Source: Formicarius rufipectus
Taxonomy: Eukaryota; Chordata; Aves; Passeriformes; Formicariidae
DNA: 64,000 nucleotides
Assembly: GCA_013399695.1 (NCBI GenBank)
Contig: VXAU01003514.1
Span: 62,001-126,000, forward strand
Direction of reading: 5' to 3'
Each line of letters opens with the position of its first letter. Positions within the stretch are counted from its first letter, which is position 1. This document shows positions 14,801-27,579 of this stretch, piece after piece. Both the position numbers and the translations under genes were made by a program. Under the pieces are notes generated by a model. That model was not told where the DNA came from, searched no databases, and saw only the letters and a list, made by a program, of their open reading frames with translations.

Positions 14801-17558
14801 TGTTATGGAGTAAATTTCCTTAACAATTCAAACCCAATTGGTTTAAAGGAAAACAGTATCCCTACCAATGATCTTGGAATAGCTACCACCTCTACAGCTT
14901 ATTGGATATTACTGAAGCCTGAATAGATTAAAACAATTATTTCAGCTCAAACTCTAGTTAATCAACTTGTAGAAACAGTATTAGTCTGTTAGTTGTAATG
15001 AAAGGGAGCAACAAAACTTTTAACTAGTATCAATGTGTTCTAAATGGAAGAGAAGGATGATCTGCAGGTGGCAGATGGTAATGAATGCATGGTATGGGTA
15101 GCCTGCCAAATTGCTTCTCTGGCAACAGTCAGATGATATCCCTGTGTTGGTGCCAGGCTGCAGAGGAAACATTAGCCTCCTGCTTCCCATTCTGTGTCCA
15201 GGTCAGCTGGAGTTAGCCTAGAGTTCCCTGCATCAATGTTCCTTTTATTTGGAAGGCCCTCTGTCTCTCATGTGGGGCTTTCACTACTTGTTTTCATCAT
15301 GTTCTAGTAACAATAATAATAAGCTGAGGGCTATGGCACTGCTGGGGCTTTTTTCCTTCACTTTGGCCACACACATCCACACTGTTCTGTTAAACATTGT
15401 GGTGCATCTTTAGAGTGTATTATGCGGAAGCTGCCATGAACAATGGGAAGATACTCCATGAACTTACATCCTGTACCACAGGAAGGTGCATAATTACTCA
15501 CTTCAGCTTGAGAATTATCAAAGCTAAGTAGGACTGCTCCTCTGGGATTCTTGCCTGGGTGTATACTGCAGGGACAAAAGCCCTCTGTGCCTAGAGATCT
15601 TGGCATTTATACCACGGAGTGGAGAGGTGAACCCAGCTTTGGTTACAATTCTATTTTCACATGGCTTTTGCAAGGTGATATTATTGACTCTAGTGCTATG
15701 TACACTTGAAATCAAGAAAAAGCAGTTTTGTGGTCTGTTGTAGTTTTAATTAAATGGAGAAGATTTTAGTGGATGTTTTCATACTGTAATGTGGTTTGGA
15801 GCATGGGGGGACTGCCCAGCCTACCCTGCCTCCCTGAATTTGAGCCTGGGAAGGACTGTGCCCAGCATCTTGGGACCCAGCAGAAAGGTTATTTTTCCTT
15901 CTTCCTTCAGACTCCTTGTAATTTCTACTTTGTCAATATTTGGGAAATAAGATTGAGGGCAATAAAAGAAAGAAAAGGACAGTTTACGTCATTAGAGGTC
16001 TCACGTCCTGAACATGTTATCATTAAACCAAGACATGGTCTAATCTACAATAACTCAAAGAATGAATAGATGTATTTAACTTTGAGAGCTGTCATGAGCT
16101 GAAAGTAGTGGGTGCTTGATATCTGGGTATGCTTAAAGTCCAAATCCAATTGACTTTTTTCTAGTTTATCTTTGGAGTTGTTACTCCACCTTGCTCTGGT
16201 CTAGGCCATGACAGCCTTCACAAATACTGGAGCTGCAGGCTTAGTGGAAAACTACTATCAGGTTTTTTTTTTAATTGTACAAGTGCTCTTGGAAAGAACT
16301 CTTGTTCATATCCATTCATATTCATGTCAGAATATTGCAGGGAAAAGAAATCTATATTGAAACCTCCTATTGAACCACTGGACGTCAGTAGGGAGAAATC
16401 TTGATACAGAAACTAGTTCATGGTTGACTTTGTTCCAACTGTGAAACTTTTGCAAATCCAGTTTCAGCAAAATCTCTAAGAAGATCAAAACTTTGTGGAA
16501 GGCCTGCTTATTCAAGTGGTGCAGTAGGTGTTTCTCCTAGTAGTTTAAAGAAAAGTAGAATTCTGATGCTATTCAGAAAATAGATTCACAACTGTAGAAG
16601 ACATAACTATGTGATGGGCCATATATGGGTCACATGGATGTTATCAGGAATAGAGACAGAGCAACACTGAGTTAGTTCTTTCTGATCAGTTTTTGCAGGA
16701 AGAGAATGGCAATGGATCTTTTCAATCAGTTTGACCTCTACATTGGAAAAAACCTGTGAAATCTTTGTGCCTTTGGAGGTGTTTCAGGGGAACATTCTTT
16801 TTATGCATTGTGAGCTTCTAGCAGCAGAAAAAAATTTCTTTGAACAAAACTGGATAACTTGTGGAACATCAAAGGTCTAAAAACTGACAAGAGCAGGTGG
16901 CATCAGGATCTTTGACTTCAATTTCTGTGGTGGCACTGGGGCTCTGAAGTGTGGAATATGCTCAGGTTTGGTGAAAGCCTTAGGAGCTTTCTTCTCCCTC
17001 TAGCTCTGGAAGCTTTTGTGCCTTTGACCATGAGCTCAAGTTCTTAATTCTACCAGTAGTCCCCAGAAGGCATGAAATGTGTGGGTATTTCAGGGTAGTT
17101 TTGAAACTGGAGAGTTACTTCTGCTGCAGCTTTTTAGCAGATGAAGTGTATGTTGGTTCATCCTGCTATGTGAAGCTGCCAGCCCAAGCTGGGTTTCTTG
17201 GTTGATGTGAGATAAAGCTGCTGGAGAGTGGTTGCTATAAGATGTTGAGCTGTTTAGACTTTGTTATGCCAAAATGTTTGTGTCATCTCAATGCTGTTAC
17301 CCTTCTGGACTCTAACCTTACAGCACCTGTGTCCCAATGCAGCTATAAAGACTGGGTTGTTAAAATAGATGCCTGATCCTGCAACCTGTTCTTCTAGGAC
17401 ACATGGTAGCTTTTAAAAGAAGGTGGCATGATTGAGTTTTAATTGTGGTGAGAAAAAAACCTGAGATGTAAAGGAAAAGAGTTATTTTTAGAAGCAAAAT
17501 CTAGGACATCTGGATTCAGTTTTTAGTTCCTGTGCCTTATAACTGTCATCAGCTCTGT

Positions 17559-17610
17559 GGTTGTTTGGGTGTTTGTTTGTTTTTGTTTGTTTTGTTTGTT
17601 GTTTTTTTTT
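17559..17610. repeat. G/T-rich (GTTT)n low complexity
   Basis: GTTT and GTTTT units are repeated imperfectly and end in nine T followed by CCCC. One strand contains almost only G and T. The 61-codon minus-strand ORF across it (17523-17708) is a consequence of this composition and is not a gene. Confidence 0.85.
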
Positions 17611-18552
17611 CCCCTCCAACATGCTATGTTTTCAGCAGCTGTGATGTGCTTTGAGGCTGCCTTAAAAGACAAGAAGTAAATTTGTAGTTGGCTCGGTAAT
17701 AGATGCAAGGCATGAATAACGAAAGGCCAAAACTTGTGTCTTCTTCCTCTTCACTGTAGGAGGGAAAAAGCTGAAGTGTTAGGTCTGAAGGTGAGACTAG
17801 ACTTGGCAGACATACCAGGAGTTCGACAACAAGCAACAGGATTTTGCAGCGATGAGCCTTTTACAAGTTAATCCATTTTATCAGCAGTTTGCCTACTCAT
17901 ACCTTAATGCTACTTTTCTCTCTATCTAGTGAAAACAGCCAGGAATTACTCTAGTGCTCCTTCAGCTGAAAGCAGCAGACACACTTGCGCTACTCTCTAT
18001 TTGAAGTGACCTCTTATGCTAAAAAGTTCCAATTTAGTAATATTTCTGTTCAGTGATCCATTTCTGAAGTGGCATCATTTAGTGTGTGAAAAGAAGGTGA
18101 AAATTAACAGCCTGTCTTTCTGTTTGCCAACACTGCACCTCTAACTTACACTTTACAGATCACTTGTTTATCAGACTGAGAATAACACATAACTCTTTTT
18201 GACAGCATGATTCAAACAGCTTTCTAGGAAGACCAAGAGATCTAAAAGGTAAGAGTTTTGTGACTGCAGCTGAAGACTGCAAATTTTCCTATGAAAATCA
18301 GAATCAATACATACATGTACCTTTAGAAACAAAAGGCCTTTGAAATTCAAACTATGGTGACAAGGACTTCAAGAGGAGGAGTTATTAATTTCCAAGGCAG
18401 ATTTTTTTTTTTGTGTTTTGTTTCCAGCACATGGTCCACTCAGAATAAGAGCTTCTGGATGTGTGAGCTTCTTTATACATGAAAGTAAGTAATTGGAAGA
18501 GCTGACAATGTGAGTCAGAATGATTTATACAAGTGATTTTTTTTTTTTTTTT

Positions 18553-18571
18553 NNNNNNNNNNNNNNNNNNN
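18553..18571. other. Assembly gap (19 N) in poly-T
   Basis: Nineteen N are flanked by 16 T on the left (18537-18552) and 8 T on the right (18572-18579). The gap sits inside a homopolymer, where sequencing and assembly commonly fail. The true length and content are unknown; it may be only a longer T run, or a collapsed element ending in poly-T. Confidence 0.99.
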
Positions 18572-20294
18572 TTTTTTTTAGTATTTGAACATGTGTTTTA
18601 CTCATGGTCTATGAACATGAATATTCCTACTTGGTACTGTCATCTCACGAGATGCAAAGACTCTTAAACGCTTGATATACCTGAAAGTAATTACTTTTTA
18701 GTCAATTGTGCCACTAAAAGTATTAAAATGTCTTTGTACATCTGACTTGAAGTTTGGGATGAAGATGTTAATGAGTGGTTGCCCCTGAGACATCCGCATA
18801 GACTAGAGATTTGATCCTAGAATAGAAATATTCCTTGTATTTTATTGAGGGACAGTTCTGACAGCAGACATCTTGCACAATTCACAGAAAAACAAACTCT
18901 TAAAAACCTCTGGGGAGAATACACTGGTACAAAACCCCATGGCGGATATGCCTCACAGGAAGGCATTTCCTGAGGACTTGTTGTGCCTCCCAGGGTCCCA
19001 TGTTGCTTGTTCTTGCACTGTGGCCTTGCTGCTAAATAGAAATTGTGACTAGCAAGATGAGCTGATATGAAATGAATGGTAAGTAACATAGAAATTACCT
19101 ATTGCCTTCATGTGTATGTACCAAACATTTCTGATGAGGGCATTTTGTTTTAGTTGTACTGGTTTTGAGTAGCTGCACTAAAATTACCGCTTTGCTCAGA
19201 GCTCCTTCAGTCTTCTGGGATGTTTAAAAGTGAGTACATAACAAATTTATTGCCAGCAAAAACACTGGAGCTTTAGCTGGGTACAAGAAAAGTGTTTCTA
19301 ATGTATTAGATGGTTAATGGGCTGTGTCAGACTTGTGGGGATACTAATACACAAATCCAAGCCTGTATATTGGTAGAGCTCAGACTTCAAGAAAGATACT
19401 CTTGATCAGATTTCTGTGAATGATTAAAATGTTCACAAACAAAATTCTTGATATCCCTTTAGACATGTTTCTACGGTTCAGAGGTTTTACTCAAGTCTGT
19501 TTTCCAAAGCTATGGTTTGGCAAAGTGTTTTGTTGTTCATTGATCTTGGGCTTCTGGATCTGCAGAGAAGCTGCTGGAAGGTATTCAGGCTGATTTTTAA
19601 ACGAAAAATATATGCTGCTGAAATTCCTGTCTTGTGGAACCTGGTGGAAACAAAGGAAAAACCCAAGAACTTCTGGACTTTAATCCTACAAAGACAGCTG
19701 GGTAACTGGAAAGCTATTGGAGCTATGGAATACCAGCCCAGCTTGTGGCTCTGATGGCAACTGGACCTTACTAGAAAATTGTTCATCTGGTGGCATTGGA
19801 AAAAAACCCTTGAAGCATGAAATTGCTGGAAGTTCTTGGAAAGAATGAATTTGTTGTCAAATGCCATTCTGAGTAAAATGAAGCAGAGAAACATCTGTTT
19901 GGTGAACTTCCATTAGGAAAGAGATCCAGTCTCTTTGATTTGAACCTTTGAGTTTCAAAAACAAAACAAAAAAAAGGGAAAAAAAGATTGGTATTTGAAT
20001 GAAACATCTTGGTCCCATCAAAACATGTCCTATTTCACTTCAATTTTAAGCATTTCAAGATGCTCATAAGGGCAGCTAAATCAAAGAGTAGCACTTATGT
20101 AGACAATATCCTTAGGGAAAAAAAAGGCTTTTATTCCTGTGCACTCTACCTGATGTAAATTAGCCTTTTACCTGCAGTGGACTGTATAAACTTGCATAAT
20201 AACTGTGAAGGTTCAGCTATTTGCTACAGTACTATTATGATAATGTTGCACATCATTCTTGATTCCCCTGTAAGAATGTAGGTGAGTGCCTATT

Positions 20295-20305
20295 CCCCCC
20301 CCCCC
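20295..20305. repeat. Poly-C run (11)
   Basis: Eleven consecutive C. It is likely to vary in length between individuals or to carry a sequencing length error. Confidence 0.9.
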
Positions 20306-23300
20306 ACTATTCCACTAATCACTAGCAAACATAATCTATGGGTATTAATGTATTTGTGTGCTTTTCTGAGCACTCTGAGAAATCAAAGCTGGAAGCTACC
20401 ATTTCATTCCTACTCTGACTGGTCATATTCTTAAAAAAACTAAATTAGTCCCATCTAATGTAGCTCTTTTCCAAACACATCTACTCAGTAGCACCTGAAC
20501 AATCAAACTCCAACTAGATAAATTACTGGTTTAGAGTTTGTTTTAGTGTCTCCTATGTTTTCCTTCTGGTTGACACAGCTACAATCTCCTTTGGAGTGAC
20601 AACCAAGTCCATGGCACGAGTTTTAGGTTAGACAGTGGGAAAGCAGAGTAAAAAGCTCTCGCCCTGTTTTCTCTATCCTTACAAGAACAGAAAATTACAT
20701 TGGCCTGGTTTCAGCTGGATTTATCATCGTTATTTCTTCCTTTGTAAACATCAAAGGTGTTTGCAACATTGGTCAATAGAGGGGAAAGGGCTAGACAAAC
20801 ATATCCTTACTACAGACCCTATAATTTAGAAGCAAATTGTATAGTCACAGGGAAGAGCAATTCATGAAGTAGTCTTATTGGCCTAATAACTGCTTGTCTA
20901 ATAAATGGGCTTGCTTTGCATGTTTACATTCTTCTCTTTGAATAGTAACCTGATTCCTTTGTCTTTGCCTTTTGTCAGGTGTAGTCTGCAGGGTTTATCT
21001 TTTGTATTTGTACAATACTGAGTGACAGCTCTCCTTTTTCTGGGCATCCATCTCTATTGCCTCTGACAGAGAAAAATGGGAAAGAAAATTACATTCTTCA
21101 TCATATAAGGTGCATTGGCTCATTTGGAAATAGATACTTCTTAGAATTATCTCTTATTTGTGGGATTAATTAAATATTCAAGTGAGTAAATGTGCCCAAC
21201 TATTATACAAGGTCTGGTTGCAGATCAAGGCCAGTGCTTGTGATTTTATAAATCCTGCACAGTTTTACTGAAACTAAGCCTGGCAGTTGTTGGATTACAT
21301 TTGGGATGTTAGTACTACTACAGAAAAACTTGTAAAATGATTCTAAGTATGAGCAGAAACTTATGCATTGTTTCTACAGCTTCCTAAATTGCTTTCAAGA
21401 TGTGCCAAGAAAGGAAACATTAAAGGAAACAAAGTCTCCTGACCTAGCAAACCAAGGAAAGTATCCATGACCAGCTGGATCACATTCTGTCCACATTATT
21501 GGTTTTTGTGGTTGTCCACTAAAGGTCTTGCAGGTTCTCTGTTATTGCTTGAAGACGTGGGGAATTTGCTCACAAGTGTGTAAAACAGTGCAGGCACCAC
21601 AACAGTGGTTCATGATCTTCTGAAGTATGAAGACCATGGTATGTGCCATGGAAAGAATGCATGGACAGGTGAGAGACTACCCTGGACTGGTGACTCCCAT
21701 GTGTACTGGGAGCACTCTTGTGAAGAACTTTGCTGGTGTGTGTCTGGCAGAGAAAGACTAGTAATGGGTGCCAACATCAGGCAGAATCACCTGCTTTCAG
21801 GACACCCTGATGAGATGTCTTACATGTAAAATCCCTCTTCTGGACTGGATTTTTATGTCAGCTGGGAAGGGTAAGTGGCATGATAGCCTTGTGCTGGTCA
21901 CTGTGATCTCAAGTGGACAATTTGTGTCACTTTCTAGCTGTATCTTTGTGTTCAGGCCACTGTGCAACAGTGATCTGCCTGCTTGGATCCTTCTCCCCTC
22001 ACAGTAAAAGAAAGACCCAAAACTCACATTGCAGGTAGAATCCATTCCTTTTTTCTTCTTATTGTCACCTATTGCAAGCTAATATTTTGTTTGATGTTTC
22101 AAATTTATTCCTGGGAACTGCTCTGAGAAGATTAACAGAAGGTGTAAAGCATGGATTTGGAGCTTACTGGTATGTGGCAGTTAGGATTTGGTAAGCTATT
22201 TCAGATTCTCAGGCATTTGCTGTGCAAATCTTCTGAACTGTTACTCATCTATAATTTTAACAAAGAAAAAAAAGTGCTGGACAGCATTAAGAATTTAATG
22301 AGGGAGAGGAGTTCAGTAGCCAGCAGAAGCCTGGTAACTTGAGCACAGCCCGATTTACCACAGCTGTTTGAATTGCAGACTGATGTGAGTTAATTAGAGC
22401 TCAATCTGAAGGTCTGTGTGCTGTGAAACAAGGCTGGAGAATGTGGCTTCTTAATGAAGCTGTGGTATCCAACATGGACAAACTGCTCAACAAACAGCAA
22501 TTTGCTGGTTCATGGACTCTGTAAACTGCTGCTCATCTACTACTTTCCTGCTGTCACAGGTAATTTTGCTCAGGTGCATGTGCTTCAAGGCAGTAGCATT
22601 TCAGATATTTGTGTGAATTGAGCCAAATGTATAGGGCAGCAAGGCAGGCTCACAGAAATGAGGGATATCAAATGAGAGGCTTTGGGTGACCAGAAACCTG
22701 TGCTTTCTAAGGCCTCTGTATCACTCTAAAAGCTGATTTATTTGGCCTACTTGAGCACCTTTTGGAGGAAGGTCAAAGAGCACCAGTCCAGTGTCAGCAC
22801 AGCTCATCTTCGTTCTGTGGCTGAAGAAATGCTGTTAGGAAGAGACAAATCAGGCTGAATAAGCTTGTGTGCTTTGGTATGAAATATGAGCCTGCTGAGA
22901 AGTGCTGGTGTAAGAATTATTACAGCTGAAGAATTAATGCAGCCTGATAGGAACCTGCAACAAGCTTCCTGAAGAGGGTCCCCTCCAAGTGAAGTTATCT
23001 CTGCTACTTTAGATTTGTTATATCTGTTTCAGTTAAAAGCATCTATTTTTTTCCTTTCAAGATGAAAATCTTTGTTTCTGGAATTTAATTTTGTATATAT
23101 GTCACACTCAATTTCTGATTGTTTCCATCCAGCAGGACTTGTGATATTTGTGTTGGAAAGAATGTTTCCCTAAGCAAAGAACACAGGTGAGAAGCTCTCA
23201 CCTCAAGCTTGGAGCCACATGATGCTTATTGCATACAGTGACTTTACCTGCATCACGTAGATGATGTGAGAGCCAACCGATCTGGTATCGGTACAAGGTC

Positions 23301-25813
23301 TTCTCAGGCTTCTCCCTGGTGTACTGCAAAGAACTGGTTCATGGTGGAAGCTTCATGTCTTGGGGTGGTCTGAACAAATGGTGGAGCTTCACTGATTGCT
23401 GAAACATGCCAACAAGTTCTACAACTTTTTGAGACGTTATGAGGATGTCGTATCAAATACTTGGTCATTCAGATCAAATACTTTTCCCTAAACAGTTCTT
23501 GAACAACGACAGTTTAAACAGCTATCTTTTGGAATATGGATTGGGTTCCTCAGTTTGGTACAGGTACTTGGAGTGATTAGTGTGGGAAATTAAAAGGCAT
23601 GCAGGTGCTGTCTGAGCAGTCAGCATTTGTATTTGCTGCTACTGCCAATGGCTGAACCAGAAACACATTGTTTGGAAAGCCTAATTGTAGACTTCCTAGG
23701 CATATAACTGTTCTTATGTCCACTTCACTGAAATTTTGCCAGTGAAGCTTGTGAATCTCCACATACCAAAAGTAATTATATCACTGAAGAGTTTGACCTT
23801 TCCACTGAAAGGAGAATGCCTGAAATCAGGCTAAGTAATGTCCTTCAAGGACAGGAGATAGCAAAAATCTTTCAGGTTGTCTGTCTGCCCAGCAGGTTAG
23901 GCAGATGGGTATAGATTAAAATATAAATTTTAAACATAATGGGATTCAAATTTTATGTCAGATGCTTCTCTTTGCTCCTCTGAAGCTCACTGACGTAAAG
24001 CCTATGGGAGTTCCTGCTCCTTTAAGGGAGTGTTTCCTCATGGTGTTCCTGGCATTGCTGCTTTCTTCCTGGTTGAAGGTTTTTTGGTGTCACTGTATAT
24101 CCAGCATATGTTATGAAAGATGCTTTTTAAACGAAAGAGCTCCCGAACAGGGACACCTTTGAAAGCACTGGAGGCTGTGATTTTACCTGTCCTTGCTCTT
24201 AGGTTTCTATCAGTGCAGTATTAAATTTGGGATTTGTCTTTGGGGAGATGGTGTCACAGAGGGAGATGAAAGAGCCTCTCCCGCTTCTTTATATGTAACA
24301 GCTGTAATTGCACCATGCAATTCTCTGGTGGTGTTTCTTTAACAAAGGTAATGGGTTAACTCATAGAGAACAGAGTAGGCATCTGCTTGACTGGCTCAGC
24401 TTTCTGCCTTTGTGCAGCAGAACAGTTCAGCAGTCATTCTGAACTTGTGTAAGAAATCATTTTGGGATGATGTGGCATTGCTCTCCTGCCCAAAGCTAAA
24501 CTGAAAACTTAACTCACCCCTTCTTTGTAGATTTGATAGCAGATTGAGTCAAACACTTAGACTGGGCTGTGTCAGCATGTACCTTCCCTTCTGGAAGTGC
24601 ATAGGTGTGCCTGTCAGAGTTTTCTCTAGGGATCCCAGTGGCATCACTGAAGCTCTGCCAATGACAAGAATTTGACCCTGTGGCGCCCTGTAGTGTTCCT
24701 CATGGGGTTAGAGCTGGAAGCTGAGCTTTTCTTTCCCTGGTCAGAGCAACACACTGGGTGAACAGCACCTTGCTTCTGTGAAGCCCTACTGCATTTACCT
24801 TTGCAGCTTAATTGTGACAGGATTGCCATGCAAGGAAAAGAAAAGCACCAAATTGTTCTTATGTTCAGCATAATACTTAATACCATAGTGCTAAAATTAT
24901 TCTGCCTTTATTCTGTGTGTCTGCTTCATCAGTTATCCATCTCTTCAAGTCTGATCATGAGATATACCTTGGTCTCCCTTGACCTGCATTTTCATTTCTG
25001 TCATTGGTAATAGCCTCATATCTCAGTGCCTTAATTGACTCATCGTGCAATGTCTTACTGTGCTGCTTGCTTGTCTGCACAAGCTGTTGCTTCCACAGTA
25101 GTGATCACGAAGTGTGCTTCAGAACACAAAGCTATATCCAGCTATTATTGTGTGGGTGGGGTGTTATTTAGTATCAGAAAGTCAAACAAAGGCAAGTAGA
25201 ACCAACACTGTATTCAACCACAATAACCATGTTTATGGTCTCTTAAGAAAAACTGAAAGACCAACTACTTTAAACCTTACCTGTTCTCATGGAAAAGCTC
25301 AGTAGGAGTTGGTGAAATACGCTAATTTATAAGTTTTCATGCTGCCATGTAAAATTTAACAGTCTGTTGCCAGCACTGAAAAATTCTGGGATGTAATTAT
25401 TCCCTCAGTTCTGCTTGGTAGTTTAAGGAAAAGTTATAGAAATAAGATTATACTGTCTACAAATTCTGAAGGTTGTTATAACTGTTCCACTAGGATCTGT
25501 TACATTTCTACAGGGCCTATTTGTTTTACTCTTGTTGTAATTTGGAAAGCTTTTCTGGGGAAAATTGAAAATATTTGTTCTAAACAGCTATACTTCTAGC
25601 ATTTAAACAGCCTAATACTCACAGAGCATGCTTTTAAATGTCACTGAAAGTTATTATACTGTTTCTAGCCATTGTATCTGTGCTGGTGAAGGCCAAGGTA
25701 TCAAACAGGATAAAAAAAATGGAGCTTCAACAACCTATTTTGTTGTCCAAACTAAAAGAAAAAAATAACATAAACAATGTGGAGGGGGAAGCTCCTCCTC
25801 TTAAATACCAAGC

Positions 25814-25835
25814 ATCCTTGTATTAATACAAGGAT
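25814..25835. repeat. Perfect 22-bp palindrome
   Basis: ATCCTTGTATT is followed immediately by its exact reverse complement, with no spacer, centred on TTAA. A gapless 22-bp palindrome is not expected by chance in a window this size under even base composition (about 4^-11 per position). It could be a symmetric protein-binding site, a cruciform-prone spot or a degenerate inverted-repeat element end. No element is recognisable around it. Confidence 0.95.
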
Positions 25836-26077
25836 TTTATTTTAATCTAGTGCTGTTTGAAGTGAAGCTTTGGAAGTATTGTAAGCAGTCTGATGCTTAG
25901 CCAAGATAAATCCCACTCAAACTTCATATGTGTGTTTTAGAGATGGTTAAAAGTATCTAGATGGCAAAGTCAGACAAGTTCCCTCACTTTCAAAGGTGAA
26001 GTGAATTCTATCCTGCCTCTTCCATGCACAGCAGATCAGCTGAGGAATAGCAAATATACTGTGAATTTGAGTGTCTG

Positions 26078-26155
26078 TCATCTCAGGAATAAGTCCCATG
26101 TAATAGTGTCTTGAATTCATCTCAGGAATAAGTCCCATGTAATAGTGTCTTGAAT
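26078..26155. repeat. Exact 39-bp tandem duplication
   Basis: Copy 1 (26078-26116) and copy 2 (26117-26155) are identical over all 39 bases, starting TCATCTCAGGAATAAG. The identity implies a recent duplication, a polymorphic minisatellite seed or an assembly artefact. The unit length is a multiple of three, so the minus-strand 63-codon ORF across it carries a 13-residue repeat, but that ORF has no other support. Confidence 0.97.
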
Positions 26156-27554
26156 GAAGTAAAGTTAAACATCCATCCTTAGTGGCTGATCTCTATCTCA
26201 AATAAGATTGATCTTGATTGACAGTAAAAAATGCAACACTTTGTCTCTGCTGGGATTTGATGTTAAGGTAGATGTCCCTGTGCGGAAGACTCCAGTCTTT
26301 GGTTATGCAGCATGTCCTTACTTTCACTGGAATCTTCACAGCTGAAAGTATAGAGGAACATGCAGGGGAACTTAATCCAGTTCTCAGGCAGGTATGTTGG
26401 GTACTGCAAGCAGTCGGTAGTTCAGTTTAGGTAGTTCGGCTGAACTTCAGGTCCTGTGAAAGCTTCGAAAGCTCTATAAGAAGAGCTAACAATTGGAAAG
26501 TACTTTAAATCTAATGCGTGCTAAATTGAGAGTTAAATGGCATGTTTTTAAACAGAACAGAACCTATTCTGTGTTCTCCTCTTTAAATGTGCTCACTGAT
26601 GAATAACTGAGCATCTGTTTGGGTGGAAATCGAATCTGTGTAGGTATCTGACTAATTGATCTGTAGATGTTAAAAGTAGTTAAGTGCTGAGGTGCAGAGA
26701 GTGCAGAGACCATTTCTAAAGAACAAAATTACTGTGCTTTCAGCAGAGTACTGAGAAAAGTGCTGCTTTTTCTGGTACTGCTTGCAAGTAGCTTTAATCA
26801 CATCTTTGAGTGTTAGGGAGGAACAGAGCTTGAAAATCTGGTACAAAGGGGGAAGCTGTCTTTGCTCTGCAACACTGCTATTCACTAAAATTGCAGGAAT
26901 CTGTGGTGAGGCTGGATGAGTGCAGTATTTTCTTGGTGGAGAAACAAAAACTATTTGGACCAGGTGGAGTTGGATGCTTAGCTGAAGCAAAGAGAAATCA
27001 CTCCCTACAGCAAAGTTCAGAGGCAAGAGGAGAAAACTATGGAAAATGCTTGCAAATTGGCAATAAAATCCTGACTGCAGTAGGGCTCATGAGTATCAAT
27101 AGGACTTTTACAGAAACTATACAAAGTGCCATGTCTCTCCCTCTTTTTTTTTTAAATTGTTTAAAATGTGATGGGGATAACGAGGATTTACAGGGAATTA
27201 AAGCCCAAGGGGTAACTTTGTGTGAGACCTGTGAGGTTGAGCTATTTCTTGTGAGCAGTTGTGGAAGTGAGCTGTGTACTATTGTTCATCAGGCATAGAG
27301 AAACCAGCCACTAGCTGGGAAGCAGAGAGCTCATACCCATGTGAGAAGAATCAAGAAGCTGCAGAGATTCAGAGATTTCTGAAGCCCTCTGAGCCAGAGA
27401 GGCCACTCTTTCTGTGCTCGGGTTTGAAGACATTGTTAGAGCACTGGTATGGTAATAGAAGTGCAAACAATACCGACTGTAAAGCTCTTGAGTCATGAAA
27501 TGGAAAGTCCACAAACAAATTGTAACCAACTTTACATTTCTTGTTGTTTTATTC

Positions 27555-27579
27555 CATTTGGAAAAGCTCTTTCCAAATG
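27555..27579. repeat. Short hairpin, 10-bp stem
   Basis: CATTTGGAAA is paired with TTTCCAAATG around a 5-base loop (AGCTC). The match stops abruptly outside the stem. It lies in plain intergenic sequence and no RNA family is recognised. Confidence 0.85.

Larger units (their letters stand above)
1..18552. other. Intergenic or intronic DNA, no gene supported
   Basis: This stretch is AT-rich and CpG-poor. Every ORF is short: the longest is 158 codons, on the minus strand at 4111-4587, with no recognisable domain, signal peptide or supporting splice sites. I see no CR1 or LTR match. Local features are a 17-T run (1988-2004), a purine-rich block (about 6601-6760), a 12-bp tandem pair (6459-6482), a hairpin (11771-11820) and a GTTT-rich tract (17559-17610). 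It could be intron of a large gene or gene desert; the sequence alone does not decide. Confidence 0.6.
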
